From positions 39,794,113-39,858,112 of the forward strand of contig CM040747.1 in NCBI GenBank assembly GCA_022829145.1: a stretch of DNA of 64,000 bases, written 5' to 3'. Of this stretch, positions 10,725 through 21,745 are shown piece after piece. The notes under the pieces were generated by a model, which was not told the origin of the DNA, ran no database searches, and saw only the letters and a list, made by a program, of their open reading frames with translations. Numbering within the stretch: the stretch's first letter is position 1; each line of letters begins with the position of its first letter. The DNA is from Albula goreensis (Eukaryota > Chordata > Actinopteri > Albuliformes > Albulidae). A program made the translations under genes and the position numbers.

Positions 10725-10916
10725 AGCTTACAGGGGTAGCCTGTAGCATAGCGGCTAAGATAAATGATCAAGACCCCTGAGGTCCAGCACTTTAACCACC
10801 ATCACTGTCAGGCCCCTAACCCCACATTGCTCCCAGGGGGGACTGGCCCCTGGTCATCCTATTTAACTGCAAGTTGCTTTGGATAAAAGCATCAGCTAAA
10901 TGACTATAATGTAATA
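10725..10916 (+). mobile_element. tRNA-headed fish SINE (left arm)
   Basis: The head GTAGCCTGTAGCATAGCGGC fits a pol III A box. The body holds ACCCCACATTGCTCCCAGGGG, and the tail AAGTTGCTTTGGATAAAAGC plus ATCAGCTAAATGACTATAATG is the end shared by many teleost tRNA-type SINEs. It is present inverted in the right arm. No full-length B box is clear, so the copy is probably old. Confidence 0.65.
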
Positions 10917-11492
10917 TCAAGGATAGATAAGCAAAATCTATTATATTTATAAATGTAATATACTCCAGAATCATCTGCTCCTCAGAGAGCAGCTGTCTTT
11001 TTGGCCCTGCTGTTCTGGGAACAGCAGAAGTTCTGACATTTGGAAATAAACAGTGGAGAGTGCACAAACCATGTGTGTTATAAAGTGCAGCCATCTCACA
11101 TCACAACCTCTCAGACCAGAGTCAATATGAATATTATATCAAATACAACAGCAATACAACACACAATTCACCTCTGAGCTCAAGAAAATGATTGACTCTA
11201 CTCTGAGTGATAATGTATTGATATGAAACACTTCAATGTAAGGGAAACTCTCGCATCGAGGAGGAGGAGACGTAATGTGTGGGAGCTAGCAAGAAAAAAG
11301 CCTGTCGAAATATTGGGAAAAAAAACAATGTTTTACCTTGTATTTCAGTCAATATTCATCCGTTTAAGATGTAACATGCCATATATATCAGCCGAAGGTT
11401 TCATAGAATGTTGACTTAGCGTCCACTAGCACCCTACCAGGTATGTCAAGGTTATTTAAACAGAGAGCAACAAGTTCAAGTGACAGCAACAA

Positions 11493-14400
11493 GTGATTTG
11501 TGATGCTAGCAATGGACTCTGCAGCACCCCCAGCAACAAAAAAAAATTACACAAAACAAACAGTGCTATCTGGGAGCACTTTACAATCAGTCCATCTGAG
11601 ACAACTAAAGTCAAATGCAAATTGTGCAAGGCCACAATAAGCAGAGACAGGGATGTGAAACACCTATCAACATCTGTAATGCAAGACCATAAACATTTCA
11701 AACATTCTGTTGTGACCGTGTCTGCCCAGGCTCCCCCAGCAAGGGCTAATACACAGCCACAACCAGCCTCCATTCAGTTCCCCCAGCAAGGGCTAATACA
11801 CAGCCACAACCAGCCTCCGTTAAGTTCCCTCAGCAAGGGCTAATACACAGCCATAACCAGCCTCCATTCAGCTCCCCCAGCAAGGGCTAATACACAGCCA
11901 CAACCAGCCTCCATTCAGTTCCCCCAGCAAGGGCTAATACACAGCCACAACCAGCCTCCGTTAAGTTCCCTCAGCAAGGGCTAATACACAGCCATAACCA
12001 GCCTCCATTCAGCTCCCCCAGCAAGGGCTAATACACAGCCACAACCAGCCTCCGTTCAGTTCCCCCAGCAAGGGCTAATACACAGCCATAACCAGCCTCC
12101 ATTCAGCTCCCCCAGCAAGGGCTAATACACAGCCACAACCAGCCTCCGTTCAGTTCCCCCAGCAAGGGCTAATACACAGCCATAACCAGCCTCCGTTCAG
12201 TTCCCCCAGCAAGGGCTAATACACAGCTACAACCAGCCTCCGTTCAGTTCCCCCAGCAAGGGCTAATACACAGCCACAACCAGCCTCCATTCAGTTCCCC
12301 CAGCAAGGGCTAATACACAGCCACAACCAGCCTCCATTCAGTTCCCCCAGCAAGGGCTAATACACAGCCACAACCAGCCTCCGTTCAGTTCCCCAACAAG
12401 GGCTAATACACAGCCACAACCAGCCTCCGTTCAGTTCCCCAGCAAGGGCTAATACACAGCCACAACCAGCCTGCATTCGGTTCCCCTCAGTAAGGGCTAA
12501 TACACAGCCACAACCAGCCTCCGTTCAGTTCCCCCAGCAAGGACTAATACACAGCCACAACCAGCCTCCGTTCAGTTCCCCCAGCAAGGGCTAATACACA
12601 GCCACAACCAGCCTCCGTTCAGTTCCCCCGCCAAGGGCTAATACACAGCCGCAACCAGCCTCTGTTCAGTTCCCCCAGCAAGGGCTAATACACAGCCACA
12701 ACCAGCCTCCGTTCAGTTCCCCCAACAAGGGCTAATACACAGCCACAACCAGCCTCCGTTCAGTTCCCCCAGCAAGGGCTAATACACAGCCACAACCAGC
12801 CTGCATTCGGTTCCCCTCAGTAAGGGCTAATACACAGCCACAACCAGCCTCCGTTCAGTTCCCCCAGCAAGGGCTAATACACAGCCACAACCAGCCTCCG
12901 TTCAGTTCCCCCAGCAAGGACTAATACACAGCCACAACCAGCCTCCGTTCTGTTCCCCCAGCAAGGACTCATACAGAGGCACAACCAGCCTCCGTTCAGT
13001 TCCCCAGCAAGGGCTAATACACAGCCACAACCAGCCTCCGTTCAGTTCCCCCAGCAAGGGCTAATACACAGCCACAACCAGCCTCCGTTCAGTTCCCCCA
13101 GCAAGGGCTAATACACAGCCACAACCAGCCTCCGTTCAGTTCCCCAGCAAGGGCTAATACACAGCCACAACCAGCCTCCGTTCAGTTCCCCAGCAAGGGC
13201 TAATACACAGCCACAACCAGCCTCCGTTCAGTTCCCCCAGCAAGGGCTAATACACAGCTACAACCAGCCTCCATTCAGTTCCCCAGCAAGGGCTAATACA
13301 CAGCCACAACCAGCCTCCGTTCAGTTCCCCAGCAAGGGCTAATACACAGCTACAACCAGCCTCCATTCAGTTCCCCAGCAAGGGCTAATACAGAGCCACA
13401 ACCAGCCTCCGTTCTGTTCCCCCAGCAAGGGCTAATACACAGCCACAACCAGCCTCCATTCAGTTCCCCAGCAAGGGCTAATACACAGCCACAACCAGCC
13501 TCCGTTCTGTTCCCCCAGCAAGGGCTAATACACAGCCACAACCAGCCTCCGTTCAGTTCCCCCAGCAAGGGCTAATACACAGCCACAACCAGCCTCCGTT
13601 CAGTTCCCCAGCAAGGGCTAATACACAGCCACAACCAGCCTCCGTTCAGTTCCCCAGCAAGGGCTAATACACAGCCACAACCAGCCTCCGTTCAGTTCCC
13701 CCAGCAAGGGCTAATACACAGCCACAACCAGCCTCCGTTCAGTTCCCCAGCAAGGGCTAATACACAGCCACAACCAGCCTCCGTTCAGTTCCCCCAGCAA
13801 GGGCTAATACACAGCCACAACCAGCCTCCGTTCAGTTAGCCTCAGCAAGGGCTCATACACAGCCACAACCAGTCTCCTTTTTGTCACCCATAATGGCTGC
13901 GTTCAGTTCAAAAACACTGTGCCACAGACATTTGGATCAGCAAGTTTTCCACTACCGCCTACATGTCACTCACAGGGCATTGGGTAGGATGTGAGATCAC
14001 TGGATCTGGGGCAGTGACACACAGAAAGCGTCACTGCCCTACTCAACATGGCCATGATCAGTGTGGATCACACTGCAGTGAATATATTCGATCAGCTCAA
14101 GAACCTCATTGCAGCATGGAAAAATGAGGTCAATGGTCAGTTTTTGTACAGTTTTTTGTAACGGGCAATTCCTCAAACATGGTGAAGGCCATCGCTGATG
14201 GCGGCTTTGTGCACATCAGGTGCATGGCTCATTCTCTGCGCTTGGTCATTTCAAATGCTCTGAAACAGCGGCGAGCAGTGAGCCGTGCCATCACCACCGG
14301 CAGGAAAATCACAGAGTTTGCGCGTTGCTCAAACAAGGCCGCTGTGAAACTCCACGAAATCCAGGAGGAGATTGGCCTCCCTGTGAACGCCCTGGTGCAT

Positions 14401-14645
14401 GACGTGTCCACCAGGTGGAATTCTACATTCCACATGCTCCAGCGGCTGCTAGATCAGAAAAGGGCAATCGTTGCCATGGAGACACAGATGGATGCAATGA
14501 CGCATTGTGGAGGCCACAGTCAAGATATTGCAGCCTTTTCAGGAAGCAACCGACAATGTCTGTGAGGATGTTGCATCTCTGTCCTCAGTTATCCTGTGTG
14601 TGCAGGCTCTCAGAGCTTCCTTGGGTAACTTGATGGAGCCCCCCC
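11493..14645 (+). mobile_element. hAT (ZBED-type) transposase relic split by a minisatellite, left arm
   Basis: A BED zinc finger is encoded at about 11550-11715: AIWEHFTISPSETTKVKCKL, with C-x2-C then H residues in STSVMQDHKHFKH. After 2.1 kb of minisatellite the frame resumes near 13925 (TDIWISKFSTTAYMSLTGHW) and 14179-14565 (MVKAIADGGFVHIRCMAHSL, VSTRWNSTFHMLQRLL), the RNase-H-like core of hAT transposases. The C-terminal dimerisation domain is missing. Frame changes separate the start ATG from the BED finger and interrupt the core, so it is not active. Terminal inverted repeats were not located. Confidence 0.8.
11735..13860 (+). repeat. 47/48-bp minisatellite inside the hAT gene (left arm)
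   Basis: About 44 units of CAGCAAGGGCTAATACACAG, CCACAACCAGCCTCCGTTCA and GTTCCCC(C). Units differ mainly by a run of four or five C, so length alternates between 47 and 48 bp; 48 is in frame (16 codons). Variants such as CTGCATTCGGTTCCCCTCAG recur about 330 bp apart (near 12470 and 12800), showing higher-order copying of about seven units. Confidence 0.95.
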
Positions 14646-15520
14646 TAAACTAGCTGGGGACACTGAAAAGTTAGTTTGATTTTGGTAAATGAAGCTTTAT
14701 GAATTAAAAGAGTCTTTTCAACATTGTCTCATTGGTGGTGGGGTTCAGATGGTTTGCAGTCTATCCAAACAGTTCAGTAGGGGGGAAAAATAGAGAATAA
14801 AACAAAACAGGCAAAAAAGTTAATGTATTACTGTTATGTAATTACTGTTGTAAAATAATAATTCACGTTTTCCTAGCGAACTGCTGTACCTTTAACACAT
14901 CATGAAACGCCAGCGCATTGGAATTTAAGTTTATTCCCTTCAACAGAAGGATATTTTTCTATATATCTTTACTGTGAATAGTTTCTATTTCCAATGCAGA
15001 AAAGAATCTTTCTTAAAAATAAAGTTAAAAATAAAAAGAGAGAGACAGAGATGAAAAGTACAGTATGAAGATGTGGAAATATATTCCATAATTAATTATA
15101 TGCCAATATTAAATGAATTTGATGCTTTGAAGGCACAAAAATTGCATTGCCAATGAATATTAGTTTAGAAAATACATTTGCCCAATTTAACGTGACTTCC
15201 GGTAAAAACCACGCCCACCTCCAGTCTTCTATCCAAATACAGAGACAGAGACATATAAGTTTGTTGGTTGAACAGATAGAGATACAGATAATGACGTCTC
15301 TGTACACCTCTAGTGCAGAAACAATCATAGTTCTCACCCTTTTAAGCAGCAGGGTCTTCTAAACCACCCTGCAATGTCATGATTGTAATTTCTGTAAATG
15401 TTAATGTGTGAAGTGAACTGTTACTCTATGTCAAACCAGAGTGACTGACACCACTGCTGCTGTCCTGGTGCTGCTGTTGAACTCTCTCTCTGTCACAGCC
15501 CACAGTCTCCAGTCCACAGC
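14646..15520. other. Upstream region of V4, no gene
   Basis: No gene. It matches 25340-24470 inverted (right arm), with small differences. From about 15340 it is also shared with the V7 upstream region (from 59170), so V4, V5 and V7 share a promoter-distal flank. Confidence 0.65.
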
Positions 15521-15559
15521 ACTGCTGGGCTACAAGTGCCTGCTGTACCCAGGAAGACC

Positions 15560-15567
15560 ATTTGCAT
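15560..15567 (+). promoter_or_regulatory. V4 octamer promoter element
   Basis: ATTTGCAT. The second octamer-like site reads CTTTGCAC here, one step further from consensus than in V1, V3, V5, V6 and V7. Confidence 0.9.
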
Positions 15568-15663
15568 AGAGAAGACACTTTGCACTGGCAGCACATGCTT
15601 CAGTGCTCTGGGAGTGTTTATAGTCCTGTGAGTTTAACACTTGATGACTGAGAGCTGTCCTTC

Positions 15664-16237
15664 ATGGCAACAGAACCCACAGCAACAATGACTTCTATTA
15701 CCCTCTTCATCTGGGCACTCGCTTTCTGCATTCAGGGTGAGATTTGTGGAAAATATTCAAAAAGATATGATGTCTTCAATTTTAATTGAATGAAAGTATA
15801 AAACAAAGTAAATTTATGAAATAACTGTAAAAAAGCTGTCTGGGCAATGGTGTAACATCCTAATGTACCAATGGATAATATGAATATTTATTTTTTATTC
15901 CTCATTTCAGAATCCACAGGACAGGTGACTGTGACTCAGACTCCTGCTGGTAAATCTGCTCTCATAGGAGACACTGTCACCCTGAGCTGTCGAACCAGCC
16001 CTGCTGTGTTTGTTTATAATGGTAATCACTACCTAGCCTGGTATCAGCAGAAACCTGGAGAAGCTCCTAAACTCCTGATCTACTATGCAACATACCGTAA
16101 CTCAGGGATTCCTGATCGATTCAGTGGCAGTGGATCTGGGACTGACTTCACTCTGACCATCAGTGGAGTCCAGGCTGAAGATGCAGGAGATTACTACTGC
16201 CAGAGTCGACACTACATCAGCAGCACAAATATATTCA
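15664..16237 (+). CDS. Ig light-chain V segment 4, kappa-like (exons 15664-15736 and 15911-16237)
   Basis: The leader reads [20 protein letters not shown]. Exon 2 starts after TTTCAG with [10 protein letters not shown] (Ser where V1-V3 have Cys; V5 shares this). CDR1 is [12 protein letters not shown] and CDR2 about YATYRNS. FR3 is identical to V1; CDR3 starts [11 protein letters not shown]. All conserved V-domain residues are present and there are no breaks. This is the innermost V of the left arm and pairs with V5 in the right arm. Confidence 0.93.
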
Positions 16238-16265
16238 CACAGTGATAGAGAGCCGTACAAAAACC
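16238..16265 (+). promoter_or_regulatory. 12-RSS of V4
   Basis: CACAGTG, 12-base spacer, ACAAAAACC. Confidence 0.95.
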
Positions 16266-16379
16266 TCCCTCAGTCAGACTGCACAGAGACTGCACTGCTG
16301 CAGCTGGGACCTACTGCAGGTGCTGAGGGGGGAGGCACTGACCCGGGACACTGAGGGGTTCTGCTCCAGCACACTGGCC

Positions 16380-17206
16380 TTCTGTTGTTCAATAATAGCT
16401 TTCTCACATTTAGAAATCTCATAGAATGAAGGCCAATAATAATGTCTACATGCTGTGTCCTTCAATACGATGTCACAGCATTTTAATCCCTGTACAACCT
16501 GTAAAACCAAATATCAGGAAATATTTATTTTTGTTTCAAAACCTGCAGGATGAATTAGTTTATGTGTATGAAATGTTCATGTTTTCCAAACATAGAAAGT
16601 AAACAAACATAAGTTCATTCACATTTCATCAGTCTGTCTGTGGAGTCACTCAGTCTGGAGAACTTTCATTTAACTCACTTCACAGTAGCTGACATTACAC
16701 ACAGTGACCACAAGAGGGAGTCAGAACACCATCTCTCACCTGGTGTTACAACACTGCAATAACAGAGACGAAGCTACAGTTCGGTATCAAATTCTGATCT
16801 GAGCTGTTCTAACCAGTGCTGATTAACTCATATGTGATGGCCCTATAAATATGATTGGCTGTTGAAAATGGGAACAAATAAACAATTAAAAATAGTGAAA
16901 AGGAAATGTCAAACAGAGACACTCAGAGCTGCTCTTGATTTAATCTGTCAGTCATATGAGAGGTGAAACATCCCAGTGATCCCAGTGCCAACAGAAGGCT
17001 CTTCACTGTGCTCATATCATAACTACAGTGTGAAATGCTGAGAAAGGAACTGATCACTGTGATACAGGGAAACACTGACAGTGACACAGTCATTCACTTT
17101 AATTTCACATGGAGATTCTGAGTCTGCATCTCTCTCTGTGTCTGACCGTGAGACACACAGAGATGGGTCTGTTAATGAGCTTGAACATGTTTTGGTTCAT
17201 TCAATA
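16380..17206. other. V4 3' region, no gene
   Basis: No gene recognised. A short block near 16690-16725 (GACCACAAGAGGGAGTCAG) is related to one behind V2. An isolated CACAGTG at about 16699 has no nonamer at 12 or 23 bp. Confidence 0.5.
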
Positions 17207-17501
17207 TGTTACAGGACAACAATCAAAAACAGGTGGCAACAAAAGAAATCGACAACTATTTACAACGGGTAGGGGGGGACACAGACATGTCTCTCCTTTT
17301 ACAGGCTACCACAGCAATTCTCTGCTTAGCCTATGCCAAATGAGAGCAGCTCAGACTCTTAAATAGCGTTAGCCTCATCCAGGCTAAAACATCTTATTGC
17401 AATTATAACTTCGCCCCCACCCACCCCCTTCATCCACCGCTGGAAACTACACTTCCCATAAGCCCTACATAAAGGCTTGAAGGTGAAAATGTGGTGTAAC
17501 A
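17207..17501 (-). mobile_element. Possible solo LTR
   Basis: It begins TGTTACAGGAC and ends GGTGTAACA, giving TGTTACA/TGTAACA terminal inverted matches. On the minus strand a TATA-like CTATTTAAGAG is present. No target duplication is visible and no family can be named. Alternatively this is chance. Confidence 0.3.
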
Positions 17502-18370
17502 AGTCCCAGGGTCACCGGGCGTTAAGACAGATAATATGATTTCTGATAACAGAGTGAATAACAACACAGTGTTATGTTGGTCGCGCTCCTGTCAGTTGCT
17601 CTCAATCAAATGTAACAAACTCCCGACTGACAGTCCTCACACTACAGTGTTCAACCACCCCTACAAGCTTTAGAATGTTTACAATGTTTTAAACAGAGGA
17701 CCAAAATAACAAAACAAAAATGTGACCACAGTAGCGCAAGCAAGAACAAACAAACACTGCAATGCTTCTTCTTTTAACACTTTTGTTTATAGAAATAGAA
17801 TAGCATTTATTAAACGGTCACGGAAACGGCAAATGTCTTTCCCCCGAGCTCCCCGATTCCTCACAGCAAGGCAGACATTTATTTGTGCTGAGGGTCCATG
17901 CTCTGTCACACAATGGTTTTAATCCATATTTTCTTCTAAATTCGTACTCTTGTAATGTGCTAGTTATGGTCTGTTGCACTTGTGTGGCATACCCAATGTT
18001 TGAGCAGCACTGGATTCTGTACACCCAGGCCTAAATGTTCTTACATTCTTACCATCATCAGCTGGTAACTGAACTTAAACATTTTTAATAAAAATTCCTG
18101 AAAATAATAGTTTAGGCTGATAATCCCCCCCCCCCCCTTTTTTTGCACGTATTATTGACAACCATAGAGCACATTTGCCTTTTGACCATTCTCATTGTTT
18201 TTTGGCTGACAGTAGCCTGGGCTGATACGCCTTCACAATCTGAAAATTTGTAAAAGAATAAAAAGGGCATCTCCTGAATGAATTAATTAATATTATCAAT
18301 GTTTCATTAAGTGACTCGGATTTAAAGTAATACAATAAGAGAGGGAATGACTAACTATTTAACCATTTAT
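17502..18370. other. No gene; old repeat fragment and poly-C/poly-T tract
   Basis: 17925-18050 is related to 1555-1665. A C(n)T(n) tract lies near 18126-18145. No coding region supported. Confidence 0.5.
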
Positions 18371-18398
18371 CACACACACACACACACACACACACACA
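18371..18398. repeat. (CA)n microsatellite
   Basis: About 14 CA dinucleotides. Confidence 0.95.
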
Positions 18399-18409
18399 AT
18401 GCTAATGCC

Positions 18410-19090
18410 CTCATTATAGTCAATGGGGACTCCCCTCTCAATGGAGATCTGAGAGCTTGCCTTCCCCACATCTGTTTTTGAACCAGGTCTTGATTTTCTT
18501 CAGATTAGAGGATGAGCTGTACATTGAGGATCTTAGTTTTTTCTTAAGATGGTGAAGGTGGTAGTAAATCAAAGCAGAATTCTTCTTCTGGCCATGTGTT
18601 TGTGAATGTGAATGACTTCTTCATGGTCAATGGGGACGTCCCTCTCAATGGACAGCAGCAGCAGATCTGAGAGCCTGCCTTCCCCACATCTGTTTCTGAG
18701 CTGGGTCTCCATTATTTTCACTTTAGAGAATAAGCACTCTACTGCAGCGCTTTTCACCGGTAACGTACCGTATGTTTTGAGGAGCTTCGTCAGAGTAGGG
18801 AAAACTGTGTCCACTTCATCGTCTTTCATCGGGGAACTCAATGCCAGCTGCTTCTGCTTCCTCTGTGGCTTTTGAAAAGAGGACCTTGAATTCTTCATCT
18901 TTCCTCAGTGCTGTCAGCCTTTCCATCACCCCTTCCACAGCGGTGTATGACACTGACAGATCGAGATCGTTTCGCTGGAATGTGGCAGAAGCAAGAGCAG
19001 TCTCAGTGAAGACAGGTGTGGCGATCTCCATACAAAGTATAAATTCAACATCTATGCTACGCAAGAGCATCCGGCCTTCACCTGCTGCAG
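18410..19090 (-). mobile_element. hAT transposase C-terminal fragment (ZMYM1-like type)
   Basis: Minus-strand frames encode RNDLDLSVSYTAVEGVMERL then FPTLTKLLKTYGTLPVKSAA, VECLFSKVKIMETQLRNRCG and RLSDLLLLSIERDVPI. This is the hAT-family C-terminal dimerisation domain. A frame change separates the two parts near 18840. The last ~130 bp (18410-18540) is a second, diverged copy of 18630-18745, so the end of the gene was duplicated in tandem. It is a different hAT subfamily from the one at 11.5-14.6 kb. Confidence 0.75.
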
Positions 19091-19094
19091 AGTA

Positions 19095-19450
19095 TGGCGG
19101 ATCACTCTCAGTGGATCACTCTCTGGTGAGTCACTCTCAATGGATCACTCTCTGCTGAGTCACTCTCAGTGGATCACTCTCTGCTGAGTCACTCTCAGTG
19201 GATCACTCTCTGATGAGTCACTCTCTGTGGATCACTCTCAGTGGATTACTCTCTGGTGAGTCACTCTCATAGGATCACTCTCTGGTGAGTCACTCTCATA
19301 GGATCACTCTCTTCTGAGTCACTCTCTGTGGATCACTCTCTGGTGAGTCACTCTCTGTGGATCACTCTCTGGTGAGTCACTCTCATAGGATCACTCTCTG
19401 GTGGGTCACTCTCTGTGGATCACTCTCAGTGGATCACTCTCTGATGGACT
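19095..19450. repeat. 29-bp minisatellite
   Basis: About 12 units of GAGTCACTCTCAGTGGATCA followed by CTCTCTGGT, some shortened or with CTCATAGGATC variants. It abuts the hAT fragment. Confidence 0.9.
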
Positions 19451-20464
19451 CTCTCCATCATGATGGATCACAAATATTCAAACTACTTATAGATATCTGG
19501 ATGCATCTAGAAGAAAACCTGAATCTAAAAGAAAACATGAAATACTTCTCATGGACATAATTTTACTTTTTATGTCGCCAGAATGCGTTTTGAATTTAGG
19601 CGACTCTGCTGTCTGCTTGATATAGAATGGTTAAGTTAAGGACAATCTGAGAAAATTGAGAGAACAATGGTAAACTACCTCAAACAATGCAAAATTTTAA
19701 TTAACACCATTGTCAGTTTTCTATGTGAATCTCTCTTTTTCCCAATCAGCACTGGACAATGACGTGTTTTTTCACAGCTTGTTGAAGCTGAAGCTTGTAA
19801 GTAAAACCACTGATCTACGATCAGTTTCATCTTTTGATTCTCACTGACTAAAGGTAGGCAGGTGATTTTGAAACAGAGTCAGAGTTTTCTCAGAAATGTT
19901 TTGCCCGTGGTTGGACAAACACAATGAAAATGGCGAAAGGAAAATCACCTCCCTTGAAGCACCAAATTACGTTTACTGGCCAATCACAGGCTGAGAGAGA
20001 AAAAATGGAATGCATTGAGTTATTCTGACTGCCCCTGTTCCTATGAAAGACAAAAAGTGTTGTTCCTCACCTGAAGGACTCAGGGGTCACTTTTGAGGCA
20101 TTTTGATTTTTCAGAGTTGAAATAAAGGATTATTGTACCCAAGGGGTTTTTATTTATTTGAAAATGATTTTTTAATAAATGACAGCGAGGTCTTCCAACA
20201 ATACATTTCAAATATAGTTTTACTTTATTGTCTTCCTCTTTCCTCTCAAAAACAGGGGAGGTGCACCCTCCCTCTCCTCTATGGACCAGTCCCTTCTGAT
20301 ATATATATCTATTCTTCACTGTCTGTTATGGACCATCACATTAACAGCAGAATTGATTACAATATTTGGAAGAACAGATACCTAAAATTGTTGTATGATA
20401 TTGAGTCTTGTCCTCAATGGCACAAGACAAAATGGGTTGTCATGACAGTTATGATTTAGTCATG
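19451..20464. other. No gene; partly shared with 62.6 kb
   Basis: No gene recognised. About 19770-19900 is similar in inverted orientation to 62670-62580 (shared TTCACAGCTTGT, CTACGATCAGTTT and GTGATTTTGAAACAGAGTC), suggesting copies of one interspersed repeat. Confidence 0.45.
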
Positions 20465-20930
20465 TTTAGCAGACGCCCTGAAGCACAGAAACTTTCATTT
20501 ATAAAGCTGGATGTTTATTGGAGCAATCAGGGTCACATGCATTGCTGAAGGGTACAACAGCAGTGCCTACCTGAGAATCAAACCCTGAATCACGATGTTT
20601 AACCTGCTGCAACATAACCATTACACTACACAACTGACATAATGTTTGTCAGAATAAATAACATGTTTAATTGATTCAGTTCAGGGTTGCAAATGAGACA
20701 CAAGACTATGAAATATATACTGAGCTGTACCATTTGCAAGCAGCATGGTGGCTCAGTGGTTAGCACTGTGGCCTCACAGTTTCAGTGGGCAGGCACAATG
20801 GGCAGCAGTCCCCTGTGTTGAGCTTGCATGTGTTTGCCTGGGTTTTGGAAGTGCTCATCTGTCCAGGGTGTCTCCCTGCCCCTTGCCCAATTCATGCTGG
20901 GATAAGCTCCATCACAAACCCCGCCCACCT
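20465..20930 (+). repeat. Interspersed repeat with SINE-like 3' half, copy 1
   Basis: About 460 bp is repeated in direct orientation at 62850-63295. The right half has a pol III A-box-like TGGCTCAGTGGTTAGC and the fish repeat words GTCCAGGGTGTCTCCCTGCC and ATTCATGCTGGGATAAGCTC. The left half (TTATAAAGCTGGATGTTTAT) resembles another SINE-type repeat in reverse, so this may be one repeat inserted beside another before the pair was copied. Confidence 0.6.
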
Positions 20931-21160
20931 GATTTTATTTTGTAAGTTATTCAGTTTTTCACAGAGAAGAAATTAAAAACACATTGACAAAAAACGAGTA
21001 CAAATTGCTATACTCTTCAAGTTGTACAATTGCTTTGTGAATGATTTTGTTTAATTATCTTTAAAGGCATGCTTGTACAATTTAAGCATCTCACATTTGA
21101 GGTTAAAATCTGGGTTTTCTGATTGTGATATTTCAACTAATAATAGTCTCATTTTCTCTC

Positions 21161-21660
21161 NNNNNNNNNNNNNNNNNNNNNNNNNNNNNNNNNNNNNNNN
21201 NNNNNNNNNNNNNNNNNNNNNNNNNNNNNNNNNNNNNNNNNNNNNNNNNNNNNNNNNNNNNNNNNNNNNNNNNNNNNNNNNNNNNNNNNNNNNNNNNNNN
21301 NNNNNNNNNNNNNNNNNNNNNNNNNNNNNNNNNNNNNNNNNNNNNNNNNNNNNNNNNNNNNNNNNNNNNNNNNNNNNNNNNNNNNNNNNNNNNNNNNNNN
21401 NNNNNNNNNNNNNNNNNNNNNNNNNNNNNNNNNNNNNNNNNNNNNNNNNNNNNNNNNNNNNNNNNNNNNNNNNNNNNNNNNNNNNNNNNNNNNNNNNNNN
21501 NNNNNNNNNNNNNNNNNNNNNNNNNNNNNNNNNNNNNNNNNNNNNNNNNNNNNNNNNNNNNNNNNNNNNNNNNNNNNNNNNNNNNNNNNNNNNNNNNNNN
21601 NNNNNNNNNNNNNNNNNNNNNNNNNNNNNNNNNNNNNNNNNNNNNNNNNNNNNNNNNNNN
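21161..21660. other. Assembly gap (500 N)
   Basis: Exactly 500 N, the usual placeholder, so the true length is unknown. It lies in the centre of the inverted duplication. Confidence 1.
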
Positions 21661-21745
21661 TCAGGCGAGCAGCAGCGTTCTGGATGAGCTGCAGAGGTTT
21701 GATGGTAGATGCTGGAAGGCCAGCGAGGACGTGCAGTGGTCTATG
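21661..21745. repeat. Fragment of a common fish interspersed repeat
   Basis: GCGTTCTGGATGAGCTGCAG and GGTTTGATGGTAGATGCTGG are words of a widespread teleost repeat whose other part is seen at 51805-52425. It is cut by the gap. Confidence 0.5.

Noticed and set aside
13350-13568. Repetitive frames within the 47/48-bp arrays (also 26755-26961 and 27564-27809)
   Set aside because: They are products of the minisatellite, on the strand opposite to the transposase.
15092-15362. Frames conserved between the V4 and V5 upstream regions (15092-15362 and 24643-24909)
   Set aside because: They are conserved only because the arms are duplicated; indels differ between copies and no domain is seen.
16695-16720. 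Isolated CACAGTG as a possible orphan RSS
   Set aside because: No ACAAAAACC-like nonamer at 12 or 23 bp. Other stray CACTGTG or CACAGTG words (for example near 17050, 33048 and 50827) fail the same test.
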